Origin: Paracoccus sp. (in: a-proteobacteria)
Lineage (GTDB): Bacteria > Pseudomonadota > Alphaproteobacteria > Rhodobacterales > Rhodobacteraceae
NCBI RefSeq assembly: GCF_030604785.1
Contig: NZ_JAUVVF010000025.1
Span: 1 to 50,857, forward strand
Direction: 5' to 3'
Length of the DNA stretch: 50,857 nucleotides
Shown here: one piece after another, positions 1 through 8,968 of the stretch
How positions within the stretch are numbered: the stretch's first letter is position 1
Layout of the letters: each line of letters opens with the position of its first letter
Position numbers and translations under genes: made by a program
Notes under the pieces: model-generated
What the model saw: the letters and a program-made list of their open reading frames with translations, nothing else
Told to the model about the DNA's origin: nothing
Database searches by the model: none

Positions 1-1
1 G

Positions 2-514
2 CGGAGCTTTGCGCGGGCATTGGCACAGGCGAAGCGCTGGATCAGCGGCCCGGAGGAGATGGCCTGGCCGAGGCCACGCCCCGGCGGCCCCGCAACGCCG
101 CTCGCCGGAACCGCGGAGGCGCTGCGTTCTCACATGGCCGCAAGGCTGCGGGGATGCAGGCCGGTCTGCCTTGCCGAGGACCCCTCTCTGCGCCAGCGGG
201 CAGCTGCGCTCTGGAAGGACTTCGTGGGCTCCGGTCCGGCTGTGGCCACGCAAACGGACGTGGTGGTCGTCCTGACACCACAATGCCTCGGCGCGCTGGC
301 GACCCCGAGCGCCCGGACCCTGGAGCGGATCAAGGCGCTGTCGGCGAGACACCCCGAGATCACCGTGGCTGCCTTCCTGACGCGGGGCGGCGTGCCTCGC
401 CTGCTGTCGATGGACCGGCTCAGAGAGGTTGTGCAGTCACGGTTGAAAAAGGAGGGCATCACGGTGGAACTAGACGCCGATCAGGACGATCATCCTGACC
501 CCGGCGTTCACTAG
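2..514 (+). CDS. Hypothetical protein, 5'-partial at window edge
   Basis: I do not recognise this protein. The frame is open from the first bases of the window, so the true start may lie outside it; inside the window the first candidate is a TTG at 20. The readable part is about 165 residues. It has a low-complexity Arg/Pro/Ala-rich beginning, then a more ordered region containing a short hydrophobic strand (VVVVLTPQCLGAL) and ends in a charged tail (DADQDDHPDPGVH). No signal peptide or catalytic motif is visible. It converges on the tRNA-Ser gene. The opposite-strand frame over 130-462 looks like a shadow of it. Confidence 0.4.
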   Translation, partial: RSFARALAQAKRWISGPEEMAWPRPRPGGPATPLAGTAEALRSHMAARLRGCRPVCLAEDPSLRQRAAALWKDFVGSGPAVATQTDVVVVLTPQCLGALATPSARTLERIKALSARHPEITVAAFLTRGGVPRLLSMDRLREVVQSRLKKEGITVELDADQDDHPDPGVH

Positions 515-644
515 CTGGTCCAAATACCTGTCTGGAGTGGCGAGGGATCAGGCGCTCAAAAAGACGCAATGCTACCCCGGTCGCTACCCCGCAGCCGGTC
601 GAGACCAGGAAATACCGCAATTTCAACAACTTGGAAAAGGGAAG

Positions 645-734
645 TGGCGGAGACGAAGGGATTCGAACCCTCGAGACCCTTTCGGGCCTGCACCCTTAGC
701 AGGGGTGTGCCTTCGACCACTCGGCCACGTCTCC
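645..734 (-). tRNA. tRNA-Ser (GCT anticodon)
   Basis: Read on the minus strand, the gene begins GGAGACG, which pairs with CGTCTCC near the 3' end to give a 7-bp acceptor stem. A G discriminator and an encoded CCA (645-647) follow. The T arm carries the GGTTCGAATCC signature. The anticodon stem CACCC/GGGTG encloses the loop CTGCTAA, placing anticodon GCT at 698-700. The extra stem-loop between the anticodon and T arms is the long variable arm typical of class II tRNAs such as tRNA-Ser. Total length is 90 nt. Confidence 0.97.
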
Positions 735-970
735 GCCGACCCGTATAGGGAGATTGCCGGAGGCGAACAAGTGCTTTCTGGCGGCCTGTTCACACCAGAT
801 CGCAAACCGTCCGGTTTGGCTTGCGCCGTCCTCAGACGGGTGCAAGGATCGGCGGGACGGGACGCCCGAGCCGTGCAGATCGGCACGCAGCCCGTCCGGC
901 GCGACAGACGGCGCCGGTCCTGCGTGGCGGCGACCCGGATACTGCGGATGATGACAGCAGGAGACGTGCC

Positions 971-1735
971 ATGACCGATATCCGATTTGATTTCAACGGC
1001 AGGATCGCGCTTGTGACAGGGGCGGCCTCGGGGATCGGGCGCGACATCGCGCTGGAACTGGGGGCTTCGGGGGCCTCAGTCCTGGTCAGCGACCTGGATG
1101 GCGCGGCCTGCGACCACGTCACCGCCGAGATCGCCGAGGCGGGGGGCACGGCGCGCAGCTTTGCCGCCGATGTCACCGACGAGGCGGCCCTGAAAGAGGC
1201 CGTTGCCTGCGCCGAGGCGCAATGGGGCGGGCTGCACATGGCGGTGAACAATGCCGGGATCGGGGGGCGGAGTCTGCCCACCGGCGAGTATCCCGCCGAT
1301 GACTGGCGGCGGGTCATCGATGTCAACCTGAACGGCGTCTTCTACGGCATGCGCTGGCAGATCCCGGCCATGCTGCGCGCGGGGGGTGGCTCGATCGTCA
1401 ACATGTCCTCGATCCTGGGCTCGGTCGGTTTTGCCAATGCGGCGCCCTATGTCGCGGCCAAGCATGCGCTGCTGGGGCTGACGCGGACGGCGGCGATGGA
1501 ATATGCGGCGCAGGGCGTCCGGGTGAACGCGGTCGGGCCGGCCTTCATCGACACGCCGCTTCTGTCGGCCAACCTGTCGCCCGAGATGATGCAGGGGCTG
1601 GCCGCGCTGCATCCGATGGGGCGGATCGGCACGCCGGCCGAGGTCTCGGCGCTGACGCTGTTCCTGCTGTCGGGTCGCGCAAGTTTCATCACCGGCAGCT
1701 ATCATCTGGTCGATGGCGGCTACACCGCGCCGTAG
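971..1735 (+). CDS. SDR family NAD(P)-dependent oxidoreductase
   Basis: A 254-residue classical short-chain dehydrogenase/reductase, a soluble enzyme that interconverts an alcohol and a ketone. The TGxxxGxG cofactor loop is at residues 16-23 and NNAG at 93-96. The catalytic tetrad is readable as Asn119, Ser147, Tyr160 and Lys164 (YxxxK). Asp41 at the end of the second strand favours NAD(H) over NADP(H). The ATG at 971 was chosen over upstream in-frame starts because AGGAGA lies 6 nt before it (959-964) and because the fold begins here. The substrate cannot be told from sequence. The gene sits 9 nt upstream of the P-type ATPase on the same strand and probably shares its transcript. Confidence 0.9.
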   Translation: MTDIRFDFNGRIALVTGAASGIGRDIALELGASGASVLVSDLDGAACDHVTAEIAEAGGTARSFAADVTDEAALKEAVACAEAQWGGLHMAVNNAGIGGRSLPTGEYPADDWRRVIDVNLNGVFYGMRWQIPAMLRAGGGSIVNMSSILGSVGFANAAPYVAAKHALLGLTRTAAMEYAAQGVRVNAVGPAFIDTPLLSANLSPEMMQGLAALHPMGRIGTPAEVSALTLFLLSGRASFITGSYHLVDGGYTAP

Positions 1736-1744
1736 GGGATCGCG

Positions 1745-4375
1745 ATGGACCAGCACAAGCCATGGGCGCAAACCGCGCCCGATGTCCTGCGCGCCCTTGA
1801 CAGCGGGCGCGGCGGGCTGAGCAGCGCCGAGGCCGCCGAACGAGTGGCGCGGCACGGGCCGAACCGCCTGCCGGAGCCGCCGCGTCCTTCGGTCGTCATG
1901 CGGCTGGCGCGGCAGTTCAACAACCTGCTGATCGTCGTCCTGATCGTCGCGGCGGCGATCACGGCGCTGCTTGGCCACTGGATCGACACGGGCGTCATCC
2001 TGGCGGTGGTGCTGGTCAATGCCGTCATCGGCTTCGTGCAGGAGGGCCGGGCCGAACAGGCGCTGGAGGCCTTGCGCGACATGCTGGCGCCCCGCGCCTC
2101 GGTCCTGCGGGACGGAGTGCGGCAGGGGATCGACGCGGCGGCGCTGGTGCCGGGCGACATCGTCCTGATCGAGGCGGGCGACCGCGTTCCCGCCGATCTG
2201 CGCCTGATCGAGGTCGCGGGCCTGACCGTCGAAGAGGCCATGCTGACGGGGGAGTCGTTGCCCGTCCGCAAGGACACCGCGCCCGCCGCCCCTGATGCGG
2301 CGCTTGGCGACCGCCGGTCGATGGCCTTCAGCGGCACGATGGTGGTCGAGGGCACGGCAACCGGCATCGTCACCGCGACCGGCGCCGAGACCGAGATCGG
2401 GCGCATCAGCGGCATGATGCAGGCGGTCGAGGTCCTGACCACGCCTCTGATCGCGCAGATGCACCGTTTTGCCCGTGTCCTGACGGGCTTCGTGCTGGCG
2501 GTGGCGGCCGGGGTGCTGGCCTTCACCGTACTGGGGCGCAGCATGGCCTTTGCCGACAGCTTCATGGTCGTGGTCGGCCTGATCGTCGCCGCCATCCCCG
2601 AGGGCCTGCCCGCCGTCCTGACCGTCACGTTGGCCATCGGCGTTCAGCGGATGGCGGCGCGAAACGCGATCATCCGCCGGCTTCCCTCGATCGAAACGCT
2701 TGGCGCGATCTCGGTCATCTGCTCGGACAAGACCGGCACGCTGACCCGCAACGAGATGGTCGTGACCCGCATCGTCACCAGCGCCGGCGAGGCAGGGATC
2801 GAAGGGCAGGGCTATGCGCCCGAGGGTGCGGTGAACGGCCCGGCCGAGCCCGCCCTTGGCCGGATCGCGGCGCTCTGCAACACGGCGGAACTGCGCGACG
2901 AAGGCGGCTGGCGGGTCGAGGGCGACCCGATGGAGGGCGCGCTGCTGGCGCTGGCGGGCAAGCTGGGCGCGCCATGGCGTGACCGGCCCGTGCCTGACGC
3001 GGCCATCCCCTTTGACGCGCGCTATCGCTACATGGCGGTGCTGCATGACGGGATGGTGCTGGCGAAGGGCGCCCCCGAGGCCATTCTGGACCGCTGCGAC
3101 AGCGTGTTGGGCGCGACCGGCGCATTTGATGCGGCGGAATGGAAAAGCCGGGCGGATGCCATCGCCTCGGACGGGATGCGGGTGCTGGCCTTGGCGCAGA
3201 AGCCGCATGCGGGGTCGGGGCTGTCGCATGACGATCTGGCCGGGGGGCTGGTTCTGGTCGGTCTGGTCGGCCTGATCGACCCGCCCCGCCCCGAGGCGAT
3301 CCGCGCCGTCGCCGATTGCCACCGGGCCGGCATCGCGGTCAAGATGATCACGGGCGATCATGCCGGGACCGCCGCCGCCATCGGCCGCCAGATCGGCCTG
3401 CGCCGCTGCGACCGCGTGCTGACCGGGGCGCAGATCGATGCGCTGGACGACGACGTGCTGATCGGCGCCGCACAAGCGACCGACATCTTCGCCCGCACCA
3501 GCCCCGAACACAAGCTGCGGCTGGTTACGGCGCTTCAGGCGCCCGGTGCCGTGGTGGCGATGACCGGCGACGGGGTGAACGACGCGCCCGCGCTGAAGCG
3601 CGCCGATGCGGGCATCGCGATGGGGCAGAAGGGCTCGCAGGCCGCGCGCGAAGCCTCGGATCTGGTGCTTGCCGACGACAATTTCGCCTCGATCGCCGAA
3701 GCGGTGCGGCAGGGGCGGACGGTCCATGACAACCTCAAGAAGGTGATCGCCTTCCTGCTGCCGGTGAATGGCGGCGAAAGCATGAGCCTGATCATCGCGA
3801 TCCTGTTCGGGCTGATGCTGCCCATCACGCCCCTGCAGATCCTGTGGGTGAACATGCTCAGTTCGGTCGCGCTGGCCATGGCCCTGGCCTTCGAGCCGCC
3901 CGAGCGCGGGGTCATGGCGCGCCCACCGCGCCCCGCGAACGCGCCGATCCTGTCGCGCTTCATCCTGTGGCGGGTGATGCTGGTCTCGGTCCTGTTCTCG
4001 ATGGGCATCTTCGGCCAGTTCGCCGCAGCCCAGGCGATGGGCGCCGATCTCGACACGGCGCGGACCATGGCGCTGAACACGCTGGTCGCGATGGAAGTGT
4101 TCTACCTGTTCTCGGTCCGCTACCGCCACGGCCTGTCGGCCACCGTCGAGGGGGTCCGCGGCACGCCGGCGGTGCTGATCGCGCTGGCCGTGGTCGTGGG
4201 CTTGCAGGCCTTGCTGACCTATGCACCGCCCCTGCAGGCGCTGTTCGCGACGGCGCCGCTTGGGCCGGGGCAGTTGGCCGCCTGCGCGGCGGTGGGGGTG
4301 CTGCTGCTGGCGGTGCTGGAATTCGACAAGCGCGCCGCCGCATGGTGGAAGCGCAAACCCGAGGGGATCGCATGA
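1745..4375 (+). CDS. P-type cation-transporting ATPase (P2-like)
   Basis: An 876-residue integral membrane pump that uses ATP to move cations across the inner membrane. Visible parts in order are an N-terminal cation-ATPase domain (about 1-70), the TGES dephosphorylation loop (168-171), membrane helix M4 with PEGLP (Glu286), the phosphorylation motif SDKTGTLT (Asp328), the TGDGVNDAP hinge (Asp609, Asp613) and a C-terminal six-helix block. M5 keeps the Asn675/Glu678 pair known from calcium pumps. In M6 the stretch WVNMLSS has Ser707 where SERCA has the ligand Asp800, so the ion is uncertain and strict Ca2+ specificity is doubtful. The stop overlaps the start of the acetate kinase fusion (ATGA), which suggests translational coupling. 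Confidence 0.9.
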   Translation: MDQHKPWAQTAPDVLRALDSGRGGLSSAEAAERVARHGPNRLPEPPRPSVVMRLARQFNNLLIVVLIVAAAITALLGHWIDTGVILAVVLVNAVIGFVQEGRAEQALEALRDMLAPRASVLRDGVRQGIDAAALVPGDIVLIEAGDRVPADLRLIEVAGLTVEEAMLTGESLPVRKDTAPAAPDAALGDRRSMAFSGTMVVEGTATGIVTATGAETEIGRISGMMQAVEVLTTPLIAQMHRFARVLTGFVLAVAAGVLAFTVLGRSMAFADSFMVVVGLIVAAIPEGLPAVLTVTLAIGVQRMAARNAIIRRLPSIETLGAISVICSDKTGTLTRNEMVVTRIVTSAGEAGIEGQGYAPEGAVNGPAEPALGRIAALCNTAELRDEGGWRVEGDPMEGALLALAGKLGAPWRDRPVPDAAIPFDARYRYMAVLHDGMVLAKGAPEAILDRCDSVLGATGAFDAAEWKSRADAIASDGMRVLALAQKPHAGSGLSHDDLAGGLVLVGLVGLIDPPRPEAIRAVADCHRAGIAVKMITGDHAGTAAAIGRQIGLRRCDRVLTGAQIDALDDDVLIGAAQATDIFARTSPEHKLRLVTALQAPGAVVAMTGDGVNDAPALKRADAGIAMGQKGSQAAREASDLVLADDNFASIAEAVRQGRTVHDNLKKVIAFLLPVNGGESMSLIIAILFGLMLPITPLQILWVNMLSSVALAMALAFEPPERGVMARPPRPANAPILSRFILWRVMLVSVLFSMGIFGQFAAAQAMGADLDTARTMALNTLVAMEVFYLFSVRYRHGLSATVEGVRGTPAVLIALAVVVGLQALLTYAPPLQALFATAPLGPGQLAACAAVGVLLLAVLEFDKRAAAWWKRKPEGIA

Positions 4376-6141
4376 GGGTTCTGGTCTTCAATGCAGGCAG
4401 TTCCAGCCTGAAATTCGGCCTGTTCGACGGGGACCGCCAGATCCTCAAGGGCAGCTTCGACCGCTTCCGCGAGGGCGGCTGCGATGTCGCCATCGACGGC
4501 CACAGGGGCCGGGCGCCCCACGGCGATCTGGCCGCCGCCATCGCCGCCGTGCCGGGCGTGCTCGCCGAACGCGGCCACGCGGCCATCGACGCGGTCGGGC
4601 ACCGCTTTGCCCATGGCGGCCCGGATTTCACCGGCCCCGCCCTGATCGACGAGACCGTGATCGCCGCGATCGAGGCTCAGACGCCGCTGGCGCCCCTGCA
4701 CAACCCGGCCATGCTTCAGGCGATGCACCTGGCCCGCAGCCTCTGGCCCGACCTGCCGCAGGTGGCGGTCTTCGATACCAGCTTCCACCTGACGAACCCG
4801 GCCCGCGCGACGACCTATGCCGTGCCTGCCGCGTGGCGCGCGGCGGGGTTGCGGCGCTACGGCTTTCACGGCACCTCGCACAAATACGTGGCCCATCGCG
4901 CGGCCGAGGCGCTTGGCCGCCCCCTGACCGATCTGCGCATCGTCAGCGTGCATCTGGGCAATGGCGCCAGCGCCTGCGCCGTGCAGTTCGGGGCCAGCAT
5001 GGACAGTTCGATGGGGATGACCCCGCTGGAGGGGCTGGTCATGGGCACGCGGTCGGGCGATGTGGACCCTGGCGCCTTCGGCTTCCTGCACCGCCAGCTT
5101 GGGCTGGACATCTCCGCCATCGAAGCCGCGCTTTACGCCGAAAGCGGGCTCAAGGCGCTGGCGGGCAGTTCCGACATGCGCGATGTCGAGGATCGCGCGG
5201 CCTCGGGCGATGCGGATGCCCAATTGGCGATCAACCTCTATGCCTATCGCGCGCGCAAGTATATCGGCGCCTATGCGGCGGCGATGGGCGGGCTGGATGC
5301 GGTCGTCTTTACCGGCGGGATCGGCGAGAACTCGGCCTCGATGCGGCGGCGGATCTGCGACGGGATGGGCTTTCTGGGCCTGATGCTGGACGACGACCTG
5401 AACCGCGCGCCCGACCTGACGGACCTGAAGGCGCCGCAGATCCAGGCGCAGGGCAGCCGCGTCGCCGTGATCGTGACCGAAACCGCCGAGCAGCTGATGA
5501 TCGCGCGCGAACTGCGCGAACTGCTGGCCCGTCCGCGCCCGTTGCCGCGCGCCATTCCGGTGGCGGTCTCGGGTCGCCATGTCCACCTGACCGCCGATGC
5601 CGTCGCGGCGCTGTTCGGTCCCGGCTACCGCCTGACCGAGGCCGCGCCCCTGCGCCAGCCCGGCAACTGGGTCGCCGCCGAACGCATCGCGCTGGAAGGG
5701 CCCAAGGGCCGGCTTGAGCGTGTCGCGATCCTCGGCCCCCTGCGCCCGCGCGTCCAGATCGAGGTGTCTCGCACCGACAGTTTTGCGCTTGGCCTCGACG
5801 CGCCGGTCCGCGACAGCGGGCAGCTGGACGGCACGCCCAGGGTGCGGCTGATCGGGCCTGCCGGGGTGCTGGACAGCGACGGTCTGATCGTCGCCGCGCG
5901 CCATATCCACACGAACCCCGCCGACGCTGCCGCGATGGGACTGGCCGATGGCGACATGGTGGATGTCGAGGTTCAGGGCGGCGGATCGCGCGGCTTGGTC
6001 TTTGGCCGGACGCTGGTCCGCGTCTCGCCCCAGGTCGTGACCGAGATGCATATCGACACGGACGAGGCGAACGCCGCAGGCATCGCAGGCGGGGCCGAGG
6101 GGGCGCTGGTGCAGGACGTCCATGCCCGGCCCGTTGCCTGA
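4372..6141 (+). CDS. Acetate kinase-PduL phosphotransacylase fusion
   Basis: A 589-residue two-enzyme protein. Residues 1-385 are acetate kinase: NAGSSSLK with Asn7, HRFAHGG with Arg78, FDTSFH with Asp135, GFHGTSH with His166, GTRSGD with Arg227 and a C-terminal TETAEQLMIARE. After a short Arg/Pro linker, residues 395-575 are a PduL-type phosphate acyltransferase. It carries the paired histidines expected to bind zinc (SGRHVHLT at 400-407, ARHIHTNP at 509-516) and the EMHIDTDEANAAG block (His560). The two activities run consecutively between acyl-CoA, acyl phosphate and acyl group plus ATP, so fusion would pass acetyl phosphate directly. The start overlaps the ATPase stop by 4 nt. Family functions are established; channelling is inference. 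Confidence 0.92.
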   Translation: MRVLVFNAGSSSLKFGLFDGDRQILKGSFDRFREGGCDVAIDGHRGRAPHGDLAAAIAAVPGVLAERGHAAIDAVGHRFAHGGPDFTGPALIDETVIAAIEAQTPLAPLHNPAMLQAMHLARSLWPDLPQVAVFDTSFHLTNPARATTYAVPAAWRAAGLRRYGFHGTSHKYVAHRAAEALGRPLTDLRIVSVHLGNGASACAVQFGASMDSSMGMTPLEGLVMGTRSGDVDPGAFGFLHRQLGLDISAIEAALYAESGLKALAGSSDMRDVEDRAASGDADAQLAINLYAYRARKYIGAYAAAMGGLDAVVFTGGIGENSASMRRRICDGMGFLGLMLDDDLNRAPDLTDLKAPQIQAQGSRVAVIVTETAEQLMIARELRELLARPRPLPRAIPVAVSGRHVHLTADAVAALFGPGYRLTEAAPLRQPGNWVAAERIALEGPKGRLERVAILGPLRPRVQIEVSRTDSFALGLDAPVRDSGQLDGTPRVRLIGPAGVLDSDGLIVAARHIHTNPADAAAMGLADGDMVDVEVQGGGSRGLVFGRTLVRVSPQVVTEMHIDTDEANAAGIAGGAEGALVQDVHARPVA

Positions 6142-6152
6142 TTTTCAGGCAA
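6134..6152 (+). terminator. Inverted repeat over the stop codon of the kinase fusion
   Basis: TTGCCTGA and TCAGGCAA form a perfect 8-bp inverted repeat around a TTT loop. The repeat includes the TGA stop codon. There is no long T run after it, so it may be a weak terminator or an mRNA 3'-end protector. Confidence 0.4.
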
Positions 6153-6251
6153 TCGGTCGGCCCGGCGCGGCTAATGGGCGGCGTTCCGCTTGACGCTACC
6201 GCCAGGTCTGCCCACGGTAACGGCAAAACGTCCAACAGGAAGGTTGCCGCC

Positions 6252-7256
6252 ATGTTCCACCGCCCGCTGATCCTTGCCGCGATGCTGCTGCCCGCAGGGG
6301 CCGCCCTAGCCGAGACGTCGATGCCCTTTGCCTTGGACTGGCGGTTCGAGGGCCCGTCCGCGCCCTATTTCGTGGCCATCGACCAAGGCCTCTTCGCGGC
6401 AGAGGGGCTGTCGGTCGAGGTGACTGCCGGCGAGGGGTCGCTCGACGCGATCCCGAAGGTGGCAACGGGCGCCTTTCCGGTGGGTTTCGCGGATCTGAAC
6501 AGCCTGATCCGGTTCCTTGACCAGAACCCCGGCGCGCCGGTCATCGCGGCGATGATGGTCTATGACAAGCCCGCCTTTGCCGTGATCGGGCGCAAATCGC
6601 TCGGCGTCGAGGCGCCCGCCGACCTGATGGGCAAGGTTCTGGGCGCGCCGCCCCCTGACGGTGCCTGGGCGCAATTCCCCATCTTCGCCGCCGAGAACGA
6701 TCTGGACATGGACCAGATCACCATCGAACCCGTGGGCTTCCCCACCCGCGAGCCGATGCTGGCCGAGGGCAAGGTGGCGGCGGTCACCGGCTTCTCCTTC
6801 ACCTCGTATCTGAACACCAAGCGGCTTGGCGTTGATTCCGAGGACATCTCGGTCATCCTGATGGCCGATCACGGCGTGGACCTCTATGGCAATGCGGTAA
6901 TCGTCAACACGGATTTCGCCGAAGCCAACCCCGAGGCCGTGACGGGCTTCCTGCGCGCGGTTGCCGGCGGCTGGAAGGCCACCGCCGCCGATCCCGAAGC
7001 CGCCATCCAGGCGCTGGCCAGCCGCAATCCCGGCATGGATGCCGCGCTGGAGCTGGAGCGTCTGACGCTGGCGATGGAAACCAACGTGATGACCGACTGG
7101 GTCATGAAAAACGGCATGGGCAATATCGACCCGGACCGTCTGGCCAACGCGGTCGAGCAGATCAAGCTGACCTACGAATTCCAGAACGAACCCGACACCG
7201 CGCTTTACTTCAGCGATGCCTGGCTGCCGCAGGATGGCAGCCTGTCGATGCAATAA
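6252..7256 (+). CDS. ABC transporter substrate-binding protein (NMT1/THI5-like)
   Basis: A 334-residue periplasmic binding protein of the NitT/TauT type, related to NMT1/THI5, SsuA and TauA proteins. The first 20 residues form a Sec signal peptide ending ALA before ETS. The mature protein begins with a strand typical of the family (FALDWRFEG) followed by an AIDQGLFAAEGL segment. The ATG at 6252 was chosen because GGAAGG precedes it and because the signal peptide starts there. The gene leads a three-gene operon with an ATPase (6-nt gap) and a permease. Ligands in this family include nitrate, sulfonates, pyrimidines and others. The sequence does not decide, and I see no thiamine riboswitch in the 110 bp upstream. 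Confidence 0.85.
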   Translation: MFHRPLILAAMLLPAGAALAETSMPFALDWRFEGPSAPYFVAIDQGLFAAEGLSVEVTAGEGSLDAIPKVATGAFPVGFADLNSLIRFLDQNPGAPVIAAMMVYDKPAFAVIGRKSLGVEAPADLMGKVLGAPPPDGAWAQFPIFAAENDLDMDQITIEPVGFPTREPMLAEGKVAAVTGFSFTSYLNTKRLGVDSEDISVILMADHGVDLYGNAVIVNTDFAEANPEAVTGFLRAVAGGWKATAADPEAAIQALASRNPGMDAALELERLTLAMETNVMTDWVMKNGMGNIDPDRLANAVEQIKLTYEFQNEPDTALYFSDAWLPQDGSLSMQ

Positions 7257-7262
7257 GCGCGC

Positions 7263-8047
<785 letters not shown>

Positions 8048-8051
<4 letters not shown>

Positions 8052-8809
8052 ACATCCGCAAGATCGCCGTCCCGCTGGTCGCCATCGCGCTGTTCCTGGC
8101 CTTCTGGGAGGCGCTGGTCTGGATCAACGGCTGGCCGCGCTACAAGATGGCGGCGCCATCGGATCTGCCGCAGGCCTATTGGCGCTTTCGCTGGCTGTTC
8201 CTGGAGATGGGCTGGCAGACGCTGTGGCGCACCGTGGCGGGGCTGATCCTCGCGGTGATCTTCGGCACCGCGCTCGGCGTCGTGATGGGCTTTTCCCGCA
8301 CCATGCGCGACGCGCTCTATCCGCTGCTGGTGGGCTTCAACGCCATCCCCAAGGCGACGGTCGTGCCGATCATCGCGCTGATGTTCGTGGGCCAGCACGA
8401 TTTCAACACGGTGCTGATCGCCTTTCTGATCAGCTTCTTTCCGATCGCCGTCTCGGTGTCGATCGGCCTTTCGACGCTCGAGCCGGAATATCGCGACATC
8501 CTGCGCTCGCTCGGCGCGTCGAAGCTGACGATCTTCTGGAAGATCGCGCTGCCCAAGACCTTGCCCGAATTCTTCGGCGCACTGAAAGTCGCCGTCACGC
8601 TGGCCTTCATCGGCACCAACCTGATGGAGATCGTCTCGCCTCATGGCCGGGGCCTTGGTGCGCTGTTCGACAGCGGGCGGACCAATTCGGATTATCCGCT
8701 GATGTTCGCCGTGCTGATCGCCTTGGCGTTCCTTGGGATCGTTCTCTACTACATCGTGGTCGCGCTGGAACGCATCTTCGCGGGCTGGGCCGACCGCGCG
8801 CCGGGCTGA
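8048..8809 (+). CDS. ABC transporter permease (NitT/TauT type)
   Basis: A 253-residue inner-membrane subunit with about six hydrophobic helices, the first at residues 7-25. The coupling loop that contacts the ATPase is readable as EYRDILRSLGASKLTIFWKI, the EAA-type motif of import permeases. It belongs with the preceding binding protein and ATPase and closes the operon. A GC-rich hairpin follows directly. Confidence 0.9.
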
Positions 8810-8815
8810 ACCGCC

Positions 8816-8839
8816 CGACGGGGGCCACGCCCCCCGTCG
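8816..8839 (+). terminator. GC-rich hairpin after the ABC operon
   Basis: CGACGGGGG and CCCCCGTCG form a perfect 9-bp stem with a 6-nt loop, starting 6 nt after the permease stop. No T tract follows. It probably ends the ABC transcript or stabilises its 3' end. Confidence 0.55.
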
Positions 8840-8968
8840 CCGCGCGTTCCCAACCTGCACAGCACGCAAAGAGCGTTGCACGACTTCGGGAGGGGTGCTA
8901 GAGCCCCGCTCAGCCACGACCCTTGTCCAGCCAACGTCATCCACCGGCAGCGCACGACAGAGGTCTCC

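Noticed and set aside
537..974. An open frame across the tRNA-Ser gene
   Set aside because: It runs through the tRNA and has no domain pattern; the tRNA explains the sequence.
1076..4129. A 1017-codon open frame on the minus strand opposite the SDR and P-type ATPase
   Set aside because: It is rich in Arg, Gln, His and Asp with no fold pattern, and lies opposite two clear enzyme genes. Long antisense frames are common in high-GC DNA.
4219..6123. A 634-codon minus-strand frame opposite the acetate kinase fusion
   Set aside because: The plus strand carries complete catalytic motifs over the same stretch; the antisense product has no recognisable domain.
6142..6251. Possible thiamine riboswitch before the NMT1-type binding protein
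   Set aside because: The conserved core elements of the riboswitch (CTGAGA and the ACC region) are not present.
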